Assembly (NCBI RefSeq): GCF_006912135.1
Contig: NZ_VIRS01000004.1
Location: 124,001-188,000 of the forward strand
DNA length: 64,000 bases
Origin: Cryptosporangium phraense
Lineage (GTDB): Bacteria; Actinomycetota; Actinomycetes; Mycobacteriales; Cryptosporangiaceae
Reading direction: 5' to 3'
Shown in pieces: positions 40,633 through 48,766 of the stretch (its first letter is position 1; each line of letters starts with the position of its first letter). Under the pieces are notes generated by a model. It made no database searches. It had not been told where the DNA came from and saw nothing but the letters and a program-made list of their open reading frames with translations. Both the position numbers and the translations under genes were made by a program.

Positions 40633-41786
40633 GGCAACTCGACCCGGAGCCGGAAGTCGCCGCTCGGACCGGCGGGGCCGTGCTCGATCTCGCCCCCGGC
40701 CAGCTGGACCCGCTCGGCCAGCCCGAGCAGCCCCATCCCCGCGCCGGGGACGCCGGAACCGACGACCGCAGGCACCGGGTTGCGCAGCTCGATCCGCAGG
40801 CCGTCGCCGGGCGCCCCGTCGAGGACGAGCGTCACCGGGACACCGGGCGCGTGCTTGCGCGCGTTCGTCAGTCCCTCCTGGACGATCCGATAGGCGGTTC
40901 GCCCGGTGGCGGCGGGCAGTTCCGCGTCAGCGTGCCGATCGTCCACCGAGACCGGAGTGCCCGCGTCCCGCGACTCGGCGATCAGCCGGTCGAGGTCGTG
41001 CAGGCCCGGTTGCGGACGGGTCTCCGGATATCCCACCGGGTCATCGTCCCGGAGAACCGTGATCACCGCACGCAGTTCCTCCAGGGCCTCGTGCACGCCG
41101 GCCCGGATCACGCCGGCCGCGGCCGAGAGCTTCTCCGGGGCCGCGTCCGGGCGGTACTCCAGCGCACCGGCGTACGTGGCCAGCAGCGACAGCCGGTGGG
41201 CCAGCACGTCGTGCATCTCCCGGGCGATCAGCGTCCGCTCGGCCAGCCGGGCCTCGGCGATCCGGCGCTCCTGGTCGGCCTCCGCCCGCCGGGCGCGTTC
41301 GCGCAGCGAGATGAGCAGCTCGCGGCGGACCCGCATCACCGTGCCCCAGCCGATCAACGCGGCCCAGGCCACCGTGATCAGCGCCAGCCACCACCAGTAC
41401 CCGATGCTCGGCGTCGGCCGCCAGGCCGCCTGCACGGCCTGACAGGCCACGCTGCCGACGCCGATCAGCGCGGCCAGCCGGAACGGCCGGGACTGCGCGA
41501 CCAGCATCGTCGCGGCCGACGCGCTGGGCGTCGCGGCCGGTGAGACCAGCGTCAGCACGGCCAGCCCGATCGCGGCCGGCACCGGCCACCGCAGCATCAC
41601 CGGCGTCAGCGCGACGCCGACGACCCCGACCGCGATGTCGACGACCAACAGGTCGCGGGCGGCCTCCGGGAGGCCGAAGATCGTGACGCCGACGATGAAC
41701 GTCAGCGCCACCATGATCGGGATCGCGACCCGCGGCCCGGGCACGCGCTCCCGGCCGTACGGGGCGCAGTCGTCGTCGGTAGGCAT
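40620..41786 (-). CDS. NarL-type sensor histidine kinase
   Basis: A 388-aa membrane kinase with four to five N-terminal transmembrane helices (residues about 20-155) and almost no extracytoplasmic sensor. The HisKA_3 dimerisation domain contains the phospho-acceptor His in IAREMHDVLAHRLSLL (about residue 195). A short HATPase follows with AYRIVQEGLTNARKHAPG (N box) and GMGLLGLAERVQLAGG (G2 box). It acts with the downstream response regulator. Such kinases in actinomycetes often sense membrane stress. Confidence 0.93.
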   Translation of the reverse strand: MPTDDDCAPYGRERVPGPRVAIPIMVALTFIVGVTIFGLPEAARDLLVVDIAVGVVGVALTPVMLRWPVPAAIGLAVLTLVSPAATPSASAATMLVAQSRPFRLAALIGVGSVACQAVQAAWRPTPSIGYWWWLALITVAWAALIGWGTVMRVRRELLISLRERARRAEADQERRIAEARLAERTLIAREMHDVLAHRLSLLATYAGALEYRPDAAPEKLSAAAGVIRAGVHEALEELRAVITVLRDDDPVGYPETRPQPGLHDLDRLIAESRDAGTPVSVDDRHADAELPAATGRTAYRIVQEGLTNARKHAPGVPVTLVLDGAPGDGLRIELRNPVPAVVGSGVPGAGMGLLGLAERVQLAGGEIEHGPAGPSGDFRLRVELPWPT

Positions 41787-41943
41787 GGCGTCAGGCTAGG
41801 TCGGGGTCTGCGGCGGCGATACCGACCAAGGTCGAAGTCGGCTGCGACCGCGGTGGGAGCGGGTCTCGCCGGGTTGGCGATGTGAGTCCCCGGGCCCGCG
41901 CCCGACTCTGATCGGGACGTTACGACGCCTTCAGGAGGCCACG

Positions 41944-42360
41944 ATGTCCCGTTCGATCCTCTCCCGTTCCGCCGCCGTCGGGGCGGCCGCGCTCTCCGCG
42001 CTCGTGCTCTTCGCCGCCTCCGGTGCCCACCCGATGGTCGGCGAGCCCGCGCAGGCCGTCGACGCCGGCGCGGTGCTCGTCACCAGCGTGCTGGCCGGGC
42101 TGGCCGGGTGGGCGGTGCTGGCGATCCTCGAGCGCACGACGAAGCGCGCATTCCGCAACTGGACCGTGGTCTCGATCGCGGTCTTCGCGCTGTCGCTGCT
42201 CGGCCCACTGGGGTCGGCCGCCGACACGCACAGCACCTGGGTCCTCGTCGCGCTGCACTTCGTCGTCTTCGGCGTCCTGTACGCCGGGCTCGCCCGGACG
42301 GCGCGCGCCCGCGACTGCGCTCAGGTCAACGTCCCCCAGCGGGCGAAGCCGCTCGTCTGA
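41944..42360 (+). CDS. small four-helix membrane protein (DUF6069-like)
   Basis: A 138-aa integral membrane protein with four predicted helices (about residues 8-28, 42-62, 72-90, 98-118). ATG 41944 follows a clear AGGAGG ribosome site. The GWAVLAILERTTKRAFRNWT and DTHSTWVLVALHFVVFGVLY segments resemble DUF6069 proteins, whose function is unknown; this assignment is from memory of the pattern. It is divergent from the two-component system, 157 bp away. Its 3' end overlaps the convergent apbE gene by 40 bp. Confidence 0.75.
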   Translation: MSRSILSRSAAVGAAALSALVLFAASGAHPMVGEPAQAVDAGAVLVTSVLAGLAGWAVLAILERTTKRAFRNWTVVSIAVFALSLLGPLGSAADTHSTWVLVALHFVVFGVLYAGLARTARARDCAQVNVPQRAKPLV

Positions 42361-43127
42361 CGGGTGCGTCCGCTGGTGGTGACGGCGAGGGCTTCGAGGT
42401 CGGCTTGGGCTTCCGCCCAGGCCAGACCCCGTTCCGGGCCCATCGCGAACGCGGCCGTCGCGGCCGCGTCCACCCAGGCCAGGCGACGGCCGACGACGGT
42501 GATGCTGGCCAGGCCCTCCGGTGGTGCACCGCGGTGCGGGTCGACGATGTGCCGTCCGCGTTCGGCGGTGCCGGACGTCGCGACGGCGGCGTCCTCGGCC
42601 GTCACCACCGCCACGAGACGGCGGGGACGCAACGGGTGCGCGATCCCGACCCGCCAGGGTCGGGCCGGACCGACCGTCCCGACGAGCTGGACGTCACCGC
42701 CGCCGTTGACCGAGTGCGCGGACGACCCGGCCGCGGCCAGTAGGTCGCTGGCCCGCTCGATCGCCCAGCCCTTGACGATGCCGGTCGGGTCGAGAATGCC
42801 GTGCGGCGCCTCGGTGAAGTACCCGTCGGTCTTGGCGGAGGCCTCCCGGACCAGCGCGAGCACCTCCCGGACCTCGGGCGGGCACTCGTCCGGGGTGAGC
42901 TCGCCCCGGCTCAGCCGGCTGACCACGCTGCCGGGCTGGTAGGTCGAGAACGTGCTGTCGACCCAGTGCAGCCAGGCGATCACGTCGTCGAGCGCGGCGA
43001 CGCTGACCCCGGACCGGACGTCGATCGAGAAGACCGTGCCCATGCACTCCTCGACCCGGCGGACCGGGGCACTGGGGAGCGCCTCGAAGAGGGCGGCGCT
43101 TGCCGGGGCGTCGGCGGTGAGCGTCAC
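42321..43127 (-). CDS. apbE: FAD:protein FMN transferase ApbE
   Basis: ApbE (268 aa) attaches FMN from FAD to a Thr/Ser of a partner protein. Family motifs seen: CMGTVFSIDVRSG, DSTFSTYQPGSVVSRLSRGE, ILDPTGIVKGWAIERAS, SVNGGGDVQLVG (FAD/Mg site), and ATSGTAERGRHIVDPHRGAP (metal and FAD). The N-terminal Cys is not in a lipobox, so it may be cytoplasmic or a non-lipidated form. It follows the FMN-binding protein gene with a 4-bp overlap; that protein is the obvious substrate. Confidence 0.93.
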   Translation of the reverse strand: MTLTADAPASAALFEALPSAPVRRVEECMGTVFSIDVRSGVSVAALDDVIAWLHWVDSTFSTYQPGSVVSRLSRGELTPDECPPEVREVLALVREASAKTDGYFTEAPHGILDPTGIVKGWAIERASDLLAAAGSSAHSVNGGGDVQLVGTVGPARPWRVGIAHPLRPRRLVAVVTAEDAAVATSGTAERGRHIVDPHRGAPPEGLASITVVGRRLAWVDAAATAAFAMGPERGLAWAEAQADLEALAVTTSGRTRQTSGFARWGTLT

Positions 43128-43582
43128 AGGCCGGCCTGGTCCAGGGCGCTCTGCAGCGACTCCTTGTAGCTCTTGGTCGTGAACGTGGCCCCGGAGACCG
43201 TGTCGACGTCGGCGCTGTTCGCGGCCAGCGTCGCCTGCTGCAGTTTCGGTAGCGCGCCACCGCCGATCGACTTCGACTGGGCGTCCTTGGGGGCGAACTT
43301 CGCGATCTCCACCTTGGTGATCTTCTTGCCCGAGACCGTGACCTTGACCTGGACGGACTCGTACGGGTTGGTCGACTCCTTCCCCGTCGCCGTCTTGGCC
43401 GGCTGCCCGGCTGTTTGCCCCGCGGGTTGCTTGGCGGCGTCCGCGGAGGGTTCGACGGCGGCCGCCGGAGGCGGGGCCGCCGCCTGCGCGGTCGTGTCGG
43501 CCGGGGCCAGGTTGGCCTTGAGCCCCAGCAGACCGCCGAGGCCGGCGATCGTCCCCAGCAGGGCGTAGATGGCTTTCCGCAC
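43124..43582 (-). CDS. FMN-binding domain protein, ApbE substrate
   Basis: A 152-aa protein: signal anchor (VRKAIYALLGTIAGLGGLLG), Ala/Pro/Thr-rich linker (about residues 30-70), and a C-terminal FMN-binding domain (about 75-150). The flavinylation motif SGATFTTKSY is present near the end (the Thr in SGAT-x-T accepts FMN). GTG 43582 is chosen because a GAGGAG ribosome site precedes it; the upstream open frame is inside the reductase gene. It sits between the reductase and apbE, so it probably carries electrons outside the membrane. Confidence 0.9.
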   Translation of the reverse strand: MRKAIYALLGTIAGLGGLLGLKANLAPADTTAQAAAPPPAAAVEPSADAAKQPAGQTAGQPAKTATGKESTNPYESVQVKVTVSGKKITKVEIAKFAPKDAQSKSIGGGALPKLQQATLAANSADVDTVSGATFTTKSYKESLQSALDQAGL

Positions 43583-43593
43583 GAACGGGCTCC

Positions 43594-44979
43594 TCAGAAC
43601 TCGAACGACTCGTGATGGATCCGCCGCCGGGCGACGCCGGCCTCGCGGAGCGAGTCCCGGGTGGCGGCGGTCAGCGACTCCGGCCCGCACAGGTAGACGT
43701 CGTGGTGCTTCAGGTTGGGGACGAGGTACTCGAGCTGCTCGGCGGCGAGCGGGTCACCGCCGAGCTGTTCCCGGGTACCGACCAGGTAGTGGACGCGGGC
43801 CCCGCGGTCGAACGCGATCTCCTCGATCTCGGCCCGGAGCACCAGGTCGGACATGTGCCGGGCGCGGTAGATCAGCGTGATGTCGCCCGGTCGGCCGGGA
43901 AGCGTCTCCAGAAGCGTCCGCAAAGGAGTGATGCCGACGCCGGCGCCGATCAGCAGCACCTTGCGGCGGCGGCGGACGCCGCCGGTGAAGGCCCCGTAGG
44001 GGCCGCTGGCCATCACCTTCGTGCCGGGCCGCAGCTGGGCGAGCGACGCGCTGTGGCCGCCGGCCTCCTTGACCGTGATCCGCAGCCGGCCGCCGGAGAC
44101 CGGAGCCGAGAGCGAGTACGGGTTGGACGCCCACCAGCTGTCCGGGGTGAGGAACCGCCAGCGGAAGAACTGGCCGGGCTCGGCCTTGAGTTCGTCCAGG
44201 TAGCGGCCGGAGAGGTAGACCGAGACGACGTCCGGACCCTCCTGGCGGACGCCCTCGACGCGCAACCGGTGCCGGGCCGCGACGCGCAGAGGGGTGACCA
44301 CGCGGTACCAGACGAGCAGCAGCGTGACCACGCCGTACAGCGTCGACCAGGCGATCTGTGCGGGCTTGTTGCCGGCGAAGTCGGCGCCGGTGGAGAACTG
44401 GTGCAGGAACGCGAGCGCGATCGCCAGGTACGTGCCGAGGTGGATGAGGTGCCAGACCTCGTAGCTCATCCGCTTGCGGGCCGCGCGGGCCGAGACGATG
44501 CCGATGATCACGAACAGGACGGCGCCGATCGTCGCGTAGAGGACGTCGGGGTAGCCGCGGACGAGCGAGAGGCCCTGGCCGACGACCGAGGTGCGCGCGG
44601 TGACCGCGTAGCCCCAGGTGATCAGCAGCGCGTGGGCGGTGAGCATCGTGACCGTGTACCGGCCGCCCATCGCGTGCCAGCGGGTCAGGCGGTCGGTGCC
44701 GATACCGCGCTCCAGCGCGGGCACGCGGGCCATCAGGCCGAGCAGGATGATGACGCCGTAGCCGGCCAGCAGGCCGGTGATGCGGCCCGCGTTCGTGAGG
44801 TAGTCGCCGAGGGTGGAGATCGTCGTGGTGTTCGTCCACCACAGGGCGAGGACGGCGGCGGCTCCGACGCCGATGCCGGCCAGGACCGGGGTGGGGCCGA
44901 TGCGGAGTGAGGGGGCGCGTCCGGCCGGTGCTCTGACCCCGTGCGCCGGCACGTACTGCTGATTCAGCGTGGCGGTCAT
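43594..44979 (-). CDS. ferric reductase-like transmembrane ferredoxin reductase
   Basis: A 461-aa membrane flavoprotein. The N-terminal half has six helices of the ferric-reductase-like domain with haem-type histidines (RWHAMGGRYTVTMLTAHALL, WHLIHLGTYLAIALAFLHQF). The C-terminal half (about 235-461) is an FNR-type FAD/NAD module: FFRWRFLTPDSWWASNPYSL (FAD site), GPYGAFTGG, LLIGAGVGITPLRTLLE (NAD site) and VYLCGPESLTAA. AGGAGG precedes ATG 44979. It is first gene of the operon with the FMN-binding protein and apbE, forming an extracytoplasmic electron-transfer chain. Confidence 0.93.
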   Translation of the reverse strand: MTATLNQQYVPAHGVRAPAGRAPSLRIGPTPVLAGIGVGAAAVLALWWTNTTTISTLGDYLTNAGRITGLLAGYGVIILLGLMARVPALERGIGTDRLTRWHAMGGRYTVTMLTAHALLITWGYAVTARTSVVGQGLSLVRGYPDVLYATIGAVLFVIIGIVSARAARKRMSYEVWHLIHLGTYLAIALAFLHQFSTGADFAGNKPAQIAWSTLYGVVTLLLVWYRVVTPLRVAARHRLRVEGVRQEGPDVVSVYLSGRYLDELKAEPGQFFRWRFLTPDSWWASNPYSLSAPVSGGRLRITVKEAGGHSASLAQLRPGTKVMASGPYGAFTGGVRRRRKVLLIGAGVGITPLRTLLETLPGRPGDITLIYRARHMSDLVLRAEIEEIAFDRGARVHYLVGTREQLGGDPLAAEQLEYLVPNLKHHDVYLCGPESLTAATRDSLREAGVARRRIHHESFEF

Positions 44980-45059
44980 GGTTTGGCCTCCTGTGCCGTC
45001 CTTGTAAGAGAGGCACGGGGCTCTTCCGGGCCGAGTTCACGTCGGCTCCGATGAAATGG

Positions 45060-46055
45060 TTAAGAAAACCTTCCGTTGCAGGATTCGCGTTCGACCAGGC
45101 GCACCGGGAGCACGGTGAGCCGCTTGAGGCGGCGGCCCGGGTCGTCGATGCGGTCGAAGAGGCGGGTGGCCGCGAAGCGACCGAGTTCCTCGGGGTCCTG
45201 ATCGACGACGGTGAGGGCGGGTCGCAGGGAACTGGCGAGGGGGAAGTCGCCGAAGCTGACCAGAGCGACGTCGGTGCGCTCGAGCCTCTGCAGGGCGGGG
45301 ACGATCGCGATCGAGCACTTGGGGTTGCTGGAGAGGATCGCGGTGGGCGGGTTCGGTGCGTCCAGGAGCTCCTCGGCCTGTTCGCCCGCTGCGGTTCCGC
45401 CGGCGCCGGCGAAGCGGATGAGGGCTTCGTCCACCTCGATGTCGGCCTCTTCGAGGGCGGCTCGGTAACCCGCGAGGCGGCGGCGGGTCGTGGCGATCCG
45501 GACCTCGTCGCCGATGTAGGCGATGCGCCGGTGGCCGTGGCCGATCAGGTGTGCGGTGGCCTGGTGCGCGCCGCCGACGTCGTCCTCGACCACCGTGTCG
45601 GCGGTCAGCTTGCGGGGTGGCCGGTCGATGAAGACCAGGCTCGTGCGCGCCTTCCACGGTTCGAGGTAGGACTGGTCGCCGCTGACCGGCGTCGAGATGA
45701 GACCGGCGACCTGACGGCCGAGCAGGGCCTCGACCGCGGCGCGCTCCAGGCTTCCGTCGGTACCGAGGCTGGTGACGAACGTGGCGACGCCGCGGCCGCG
45801 GGCGACCTGCTCGACGGTGTGCGTGACCGCGGCGAAGAACGGGTCGGAGATGTCGGGGACGGCCAGGCCGATCGCCGGGTCGCGTCCGAACCGGAACGTG
45901 CGGGCCAGCAGGTTCGGCGTGTACTGCAGGTCGGCGATGGCCTGCTCCACGCGGGCCCGGACTTCGTCGGAGACGTACCTGTCCTTGTTGACCACGCGCG
46001 AGACCGTCTTCGCGCTCACTCCGGCACGTTCGGCGACCTGCCGCATCGTGGCCAA
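45060..46055 (-). CDS. LacI family transcriptional repressor
   Basis: A 331-aa LacI-type repressor with an N-terminal HTH (MRQVAERAGVSAKTVSRVVN, then VSDEVRARVEQAIADLQYTP) and a periplasmic-binding-like ligand domain (IGLAVPDISDPFFAAVTHTV, VFIDRPPRKLTADTVVEDDV, GHRRIAYIGDE). The start is TTG 46055, with a ribosome site AAGGAGA at the right distance; ATG 46046 lies too far. It is divergent from the sugar transporter, and two palindromic operator copies lie in the gap, so it probably represses the transporter and itself. Confidence 0.93.
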   Translation of the reverse strand: MATMRQVAERAGVSAKTVSRVVNKDRYVSDEVRARVEQAIADLQYTPNLLARTFRFGRDPAIGLAVPDISDPFFAAVTHTVEQVARGRGVATFVTSLGTDGSLERAAVEALLGRQVAGLISTPVSGDQSYLEPWKARTSLVFIDRPPRKLTADTVVEDDVGGAHQATAHLIGHGHRRIAYIGDEVRIATTRRRLAGYRAALEEADIEVDEALIRFAGAGGTAAGEQAEELLDAPNPPTAILSSNPKCSIAIVPALQRLERTDVALVSFGDFPLASSLRPALTVVDQDPEELGRFAATRLFDRIDDPGRRLKRLTVLPVRLVERESCNGRFS

Positions 46056-46090
46056 CGGCGTCTCCTTTGTCGAGTGAGCGGATGGTACCC

Positions 46091-46144
46091 GTTATCTGAC
46101 ACCGGTGACATCCGATGCCGATTCGTTACCTGACACCGGTGACA
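46091..46144. promoter_or_regulatory. two LacI-type operators
   Basis: Two near-identical 20-base copies, GTTA(T/C)CTGACACCGGTGACA, lie at 46091-46110 and 46125-46144, with starts 34 bp apart. Their core CACCGGTG is a perfect palindrome with the central CG typical of LacI-family sites. The second copy overlaps the -35 of the transporter promoter; the first lies closer to the repressor gene. Confidence 0.8.
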
Positions 46145-46167
46145 GTGAGCTGTGACACGCTTAGGGT
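46139..46167 (+). promoter_or_regulatory. promoter of the sugar ABC operon
   Basis: GTGACA (46139-46144) and TAGGGT (46162-46167) are separated by 17 bp, matching a vegetative promoter. Initiation near 46174 would be just upstream of the first start codons. The -35 box is contained in the second operator, so repression by steric block is expected. Confidence 0.6.
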
Positions 46168-46180
46168 GCGTTACCACCGG

Positions 46181-46957
46181 ATGAACGGGGTGATCCGCTT
46201 GACCACACCGCTTCTCGAGGCGCGGGGCTTGAACCGCAGCTTCGGACATGTGCGAGCACTCCGAGACGTCGATTTCGAGGTGTATCCCGGCGAGGTCACG
46301 GCGCTGATCGGCGACAACGGGGCCGGCAAGTCGACGCTGGTGAAGGCGCTGTCGGGAAACCTGGAGCTGGACTCGGGTTCGCTGTTCTTCGACGGCTCGC
46401 CGGTGACGATCTCGACGCCCCAGCAGGCCACCGCGCTGGGGATGGAGGTCGTGTACCAGGACCTGGCGCTGGCCCCGCACCTCAACCCGGTGCAGAACAT
46501 GTTCCTGGGCCGGGAGATTCCTCGGCGAGGACCACTGGGCTTGTTCGGTTTTCTGGACGAGAAAGCGATGCGCGCGCGAGCGGTGGCGGGGTTCGCCGAG
46601 CTGGGCGGGACGGTGCGGGCGTTGAACGCCCCGGTCGGGTCGATGTCGGGTGGGCAGCGGCAGCAGATCGCGATCGTGCGGGCGATCACCTGGGCGGCCA
46701 GGCTCGTCTTTCTGGACGAGCCGACGGCGGCGCTGGGCGTCGTGCAGACGAGGAACGTGCTCGACACGATCAAGCGGGTGCGCGACAAGGGGGTCGCGGT
46801 GGTGTTGATTTCGCACTCGATGCCCGAGGTGATCGAGGTGGCGGATCGGGTGCAGGTGCTGCGGTTGGGGACGAGGGTGGCGACGTTCGATGCGGAGCGG
46901 ACGTCGGTGGATCAGCTGGTCGGAGCGATGACGGGTTCCCTGGAGACGACCCGATGA
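46181..46957 (+). CDS. sugar ABC transporter ATP-binding protein (single NBD)
   Basis: ATPase of the ribose/xylose-type importers (258 aa from ATG 46181). Walker A LIGDNGAGKSTLVKALSG, Q-loop VYQDLALAPHLN, signature MSGGQRQQIAIVRAITW, Walker B LVFLDEPTAALG, His in LISHSMPEV. It has one nucleotide-binding domain rather than the usual two, so it should dimerise, as in XylG-like or FrcA types. The start could also be GTG 46190 or TTG 46199; the last has the best ribosome site (GGGGTGA). It overlaps the permease by four bases. Confidence 0.92.
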   Translation: MNGVIRLTTPLLEARGLNRSFGHVRALRDVDFEVYPGEVTALIGDNGAGKSTLVKALSGNLELDSGSLFFDGSPVTISTPQQATALGMEVVYQDLALAPHLNPVQNMFLGREIPRRGPLGLFGFLDEKAMRARAVAGFAELGGTVRALNAPVGSMSGGQRQQIAIVRAITWAARLVFLDEPTAALGVVQTRNVLDTIKRVRDKGVAVVLISHSMPEVIEVADRVQVLRLGTRVATFDAERTSVDQLVGAMTGSLETTR

Positions 46958-48723
46958 CGAGCTCTTCTCCCGGTCCGGCCGCCGACCAGCCGAACCCCAC
47001 CCGCGTGACCTCCGCCGAGGGCGCAGACCCGGCCCACGCCACGGCCCCGGCCCCGGCCTCAGCCGGAGCAGGCACGGGCACCGCCGCAGACGCGGGCACC
47101 ACCGCGGACGCGGGCACCACCGCGGGCGCGGGCACCACCGCGGACGCGGGCACCACCGCGGACGCGGGCACCACCGCGGACGCGGGCACCGCCGCGGGCG
47201 CGGGCACCGCCGCGGGCGGGCCGGGCGAATCCACCGCCCTGGGTGGCCCGGCAAGCCTCCGCGCCACCGCTGCGGACGGCAGAGCGAGCGCGCGGCCGAC
47301 CGCCTCGAACGGCACCTCTCCGGACCCGATGTCCGCGAACAGCGCTTCCGCCCATCCGCACGCTGCGTCCATCACCAATGCGGACGCCGGGCGTACCGCG
47401 GGTGGCGCGCCGACCAACCCCGCCGCCGACGGAGGCGGCGCGGCCGAGGAGCCCGCGGGAGACCCGGCCGACGAGTCCACCACCGCGCCAGCTACCGCGG
47501 AGACCAACCCGATCACCTCTGAAGGCGGCGCCACGCCGGGCACGACCGGAGCGACCACTCACGCCGTCGCCGCCGACGACGTAACCGCAAACCCCACCGC
47601 CGCCGCCGGGGCCGCAGCCACCAACCCAACTGCCTCCGCAGGCGGAGCGGGGCGGCTCGGGGAGGGCGGGAACGGGGGGTCGGACGACTGGGACGAACAG
47701 GAGCAGTCGTTGCTCCGGCGGCTGGGGCAGACCCAATCGGTCTGGATTCTCGGCGTCCTCGTCGTCATCGTGCTGTTCTTCTCGATCGTCGCCGGCGACC
47801 GCTTCCTCTCCGCCAACAACTTCTCGCTCATCTCGCAGAACATCGCCGTCTGGGCGGTGATCGCGGTCGGCATGACGTTCGTGATCGTCACGTCGGGCAT
47901 CGACCTCTCGGTCGGGTCCGTGCTCGTCTTCTCGTCGGTGATCGCCGCCAAAACGATGGACGCCGCCGGCGGCGAGGGCTACGGCGTCGCCGCTCTCGGG
48001 CTGCTCGCGGCCCTCGTTTCCGGCCTGGCCTGGGGCGTCGTCAACGGTTTCCTGGTCGCGAAGGCCAAGGTGCCGCCGCTGATCGTCACGCTCGGGTCGT
48101 TGTCGGTGGCGCTGGGCCTGGCCCAGGTGATCACCGACGGGATCGACATCCGCTCGGTACCGGAGGTGATGACCGACTACAACACGTACATCAAGATCGC
48201 CGGCATCCCGGCCCTGCCGTTCACCGCGTTCATCGTCGTCGTGATCGGAGGCGTCGTCCTGCACCGGACGAAGTTCGGCCGGTACACCTACGCGGTCGGC
48301 TCGAACGAGCTGGCCGCCCGGCGGGTCGGCGTTCGCGTGGACCGGCACCTGATCTCGGTGTACGGGCTGGCCGGACTGCTGTCGGGGTTCGCCGCCGTCC
48401 TCGCGCTCTCGCAGTACGGCACGACGACGATCGCCGGGCAGTCGCTGACCAACCTCAACGTGATCGCGGCCGTCGTCATCGGTGGCACCTCGATCTTCGG
48501 CGGCGAGGGGTCGATCTTCGGCACCGTCGTCGGACTGTTCATCCCGGCCGTGTTGCAGGCCGGGTTCGTGATCATCGGCGTCGAGCCCTTCTGGCAGGGT
48601 GTCGCCGTCGGAACCGTCCTGGTCGCGGCCGTCTACTTCGATCAGAGTCGCCGTCGTGCCGCCACCCGCGGCGCCGGCGCCAAGCGCTCCTCCCTGCGGT
48701 CAGTGTTGCTCCGCTCCCGATAG
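46954..48723 (+). CDS. sugar ABC transporter permease with long repetitive N-terminal arm
   Basis: A 589-aa permease; RbsC-like relatives have about 320-360 aa. Residues 1 to about 245 are low-complexity Ala/Thr/Gly/Pro/Asp, including a run of six-residue repeats (ADAGTT/AGAGTT) at about residues 44-88. The permease proper starts near LLRRLGQTQSVWILGVLVVI and has eight or nine helices with the hallmark GMTFVIVTSGIDLSVGSVLV, KAKVPPLIVTLG, and AAVVIGGTSIFGGEGSIFGT. ATG 46954 overlaps the ATPase stop (ATGA), so the arm is translated. It is predicted cytoplasmic and disordered. Confidence 0.92.
   Translation: MTSSSPGPAADQPNPTRVTSAEGADPAHATAPAPASAGAGTGTAADAGTTADAGTTAGAGTTADAGTTADAGTTADAGTAAGAGTAAGGPGESTALGGPASLRATAADGRASARPTASNGTSPDPMSANSASAHPHAASITNADAGRTAGGAPTNPAADGGGAAEEPAGDPADESTTAPATAETNPITSEGGATPGTTGATTHAVAADDVTANPTAAAGAAATNPTASAGGAGRLGEGGNGGSDDWDEQEQSLLRRLGQTQSVWILGVLVVIVLFFSIVAGDRFLSANNFSLISQNIAVWAVIAVGMTFVIVTSGIDLSVGSVLVFSSVIAAKTMDAAGGEGYGVAALGLLAALVSGLAWGVVNGFLVAKAKVPPLIVTLGSLSVALGLAQVITDGIDIRSVPEVMTDYNTYIKIAGIPALPFTAFIVVVIGGVVLHRTKFGRYTYAVGSNELAARRVGVRVDRHLISVYGLAGLLSGFAAVLALSQYGTTTIAGQSLTNLNVIAAVVIGGTSIFGGEGSIFGTVVGLFIPAVLQAGFVIIGVEPFWQGVAVGTVLVAAVYFDQSRRRAATRGAGAKRSSLRSVLLRSR
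47083..47219 (+). repeat. 18-bp coding tandem repeat
   Basis: About seven or eight direct copies of GCGGACGCGGGCACCACC, some with GGC for GAC or GCC for ACC, encode the hexapeptide (A)DAGTT in the arm of the sugar permease. All copies stay in frame. Copy number is likely to vary by slippage. Confidence 0.9.
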
Positions 48724-48766
48724 GTCCGTCTCTTCGCCCCCACAATCGGAATCAAGGACGCTTCCT

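Noticed and set aside
47083-47219. Regular repeats considered as a CRISPR array
   Set aside because: Contiguous 18-bp in-frame coding repeats without spacers, inside a permease gene.
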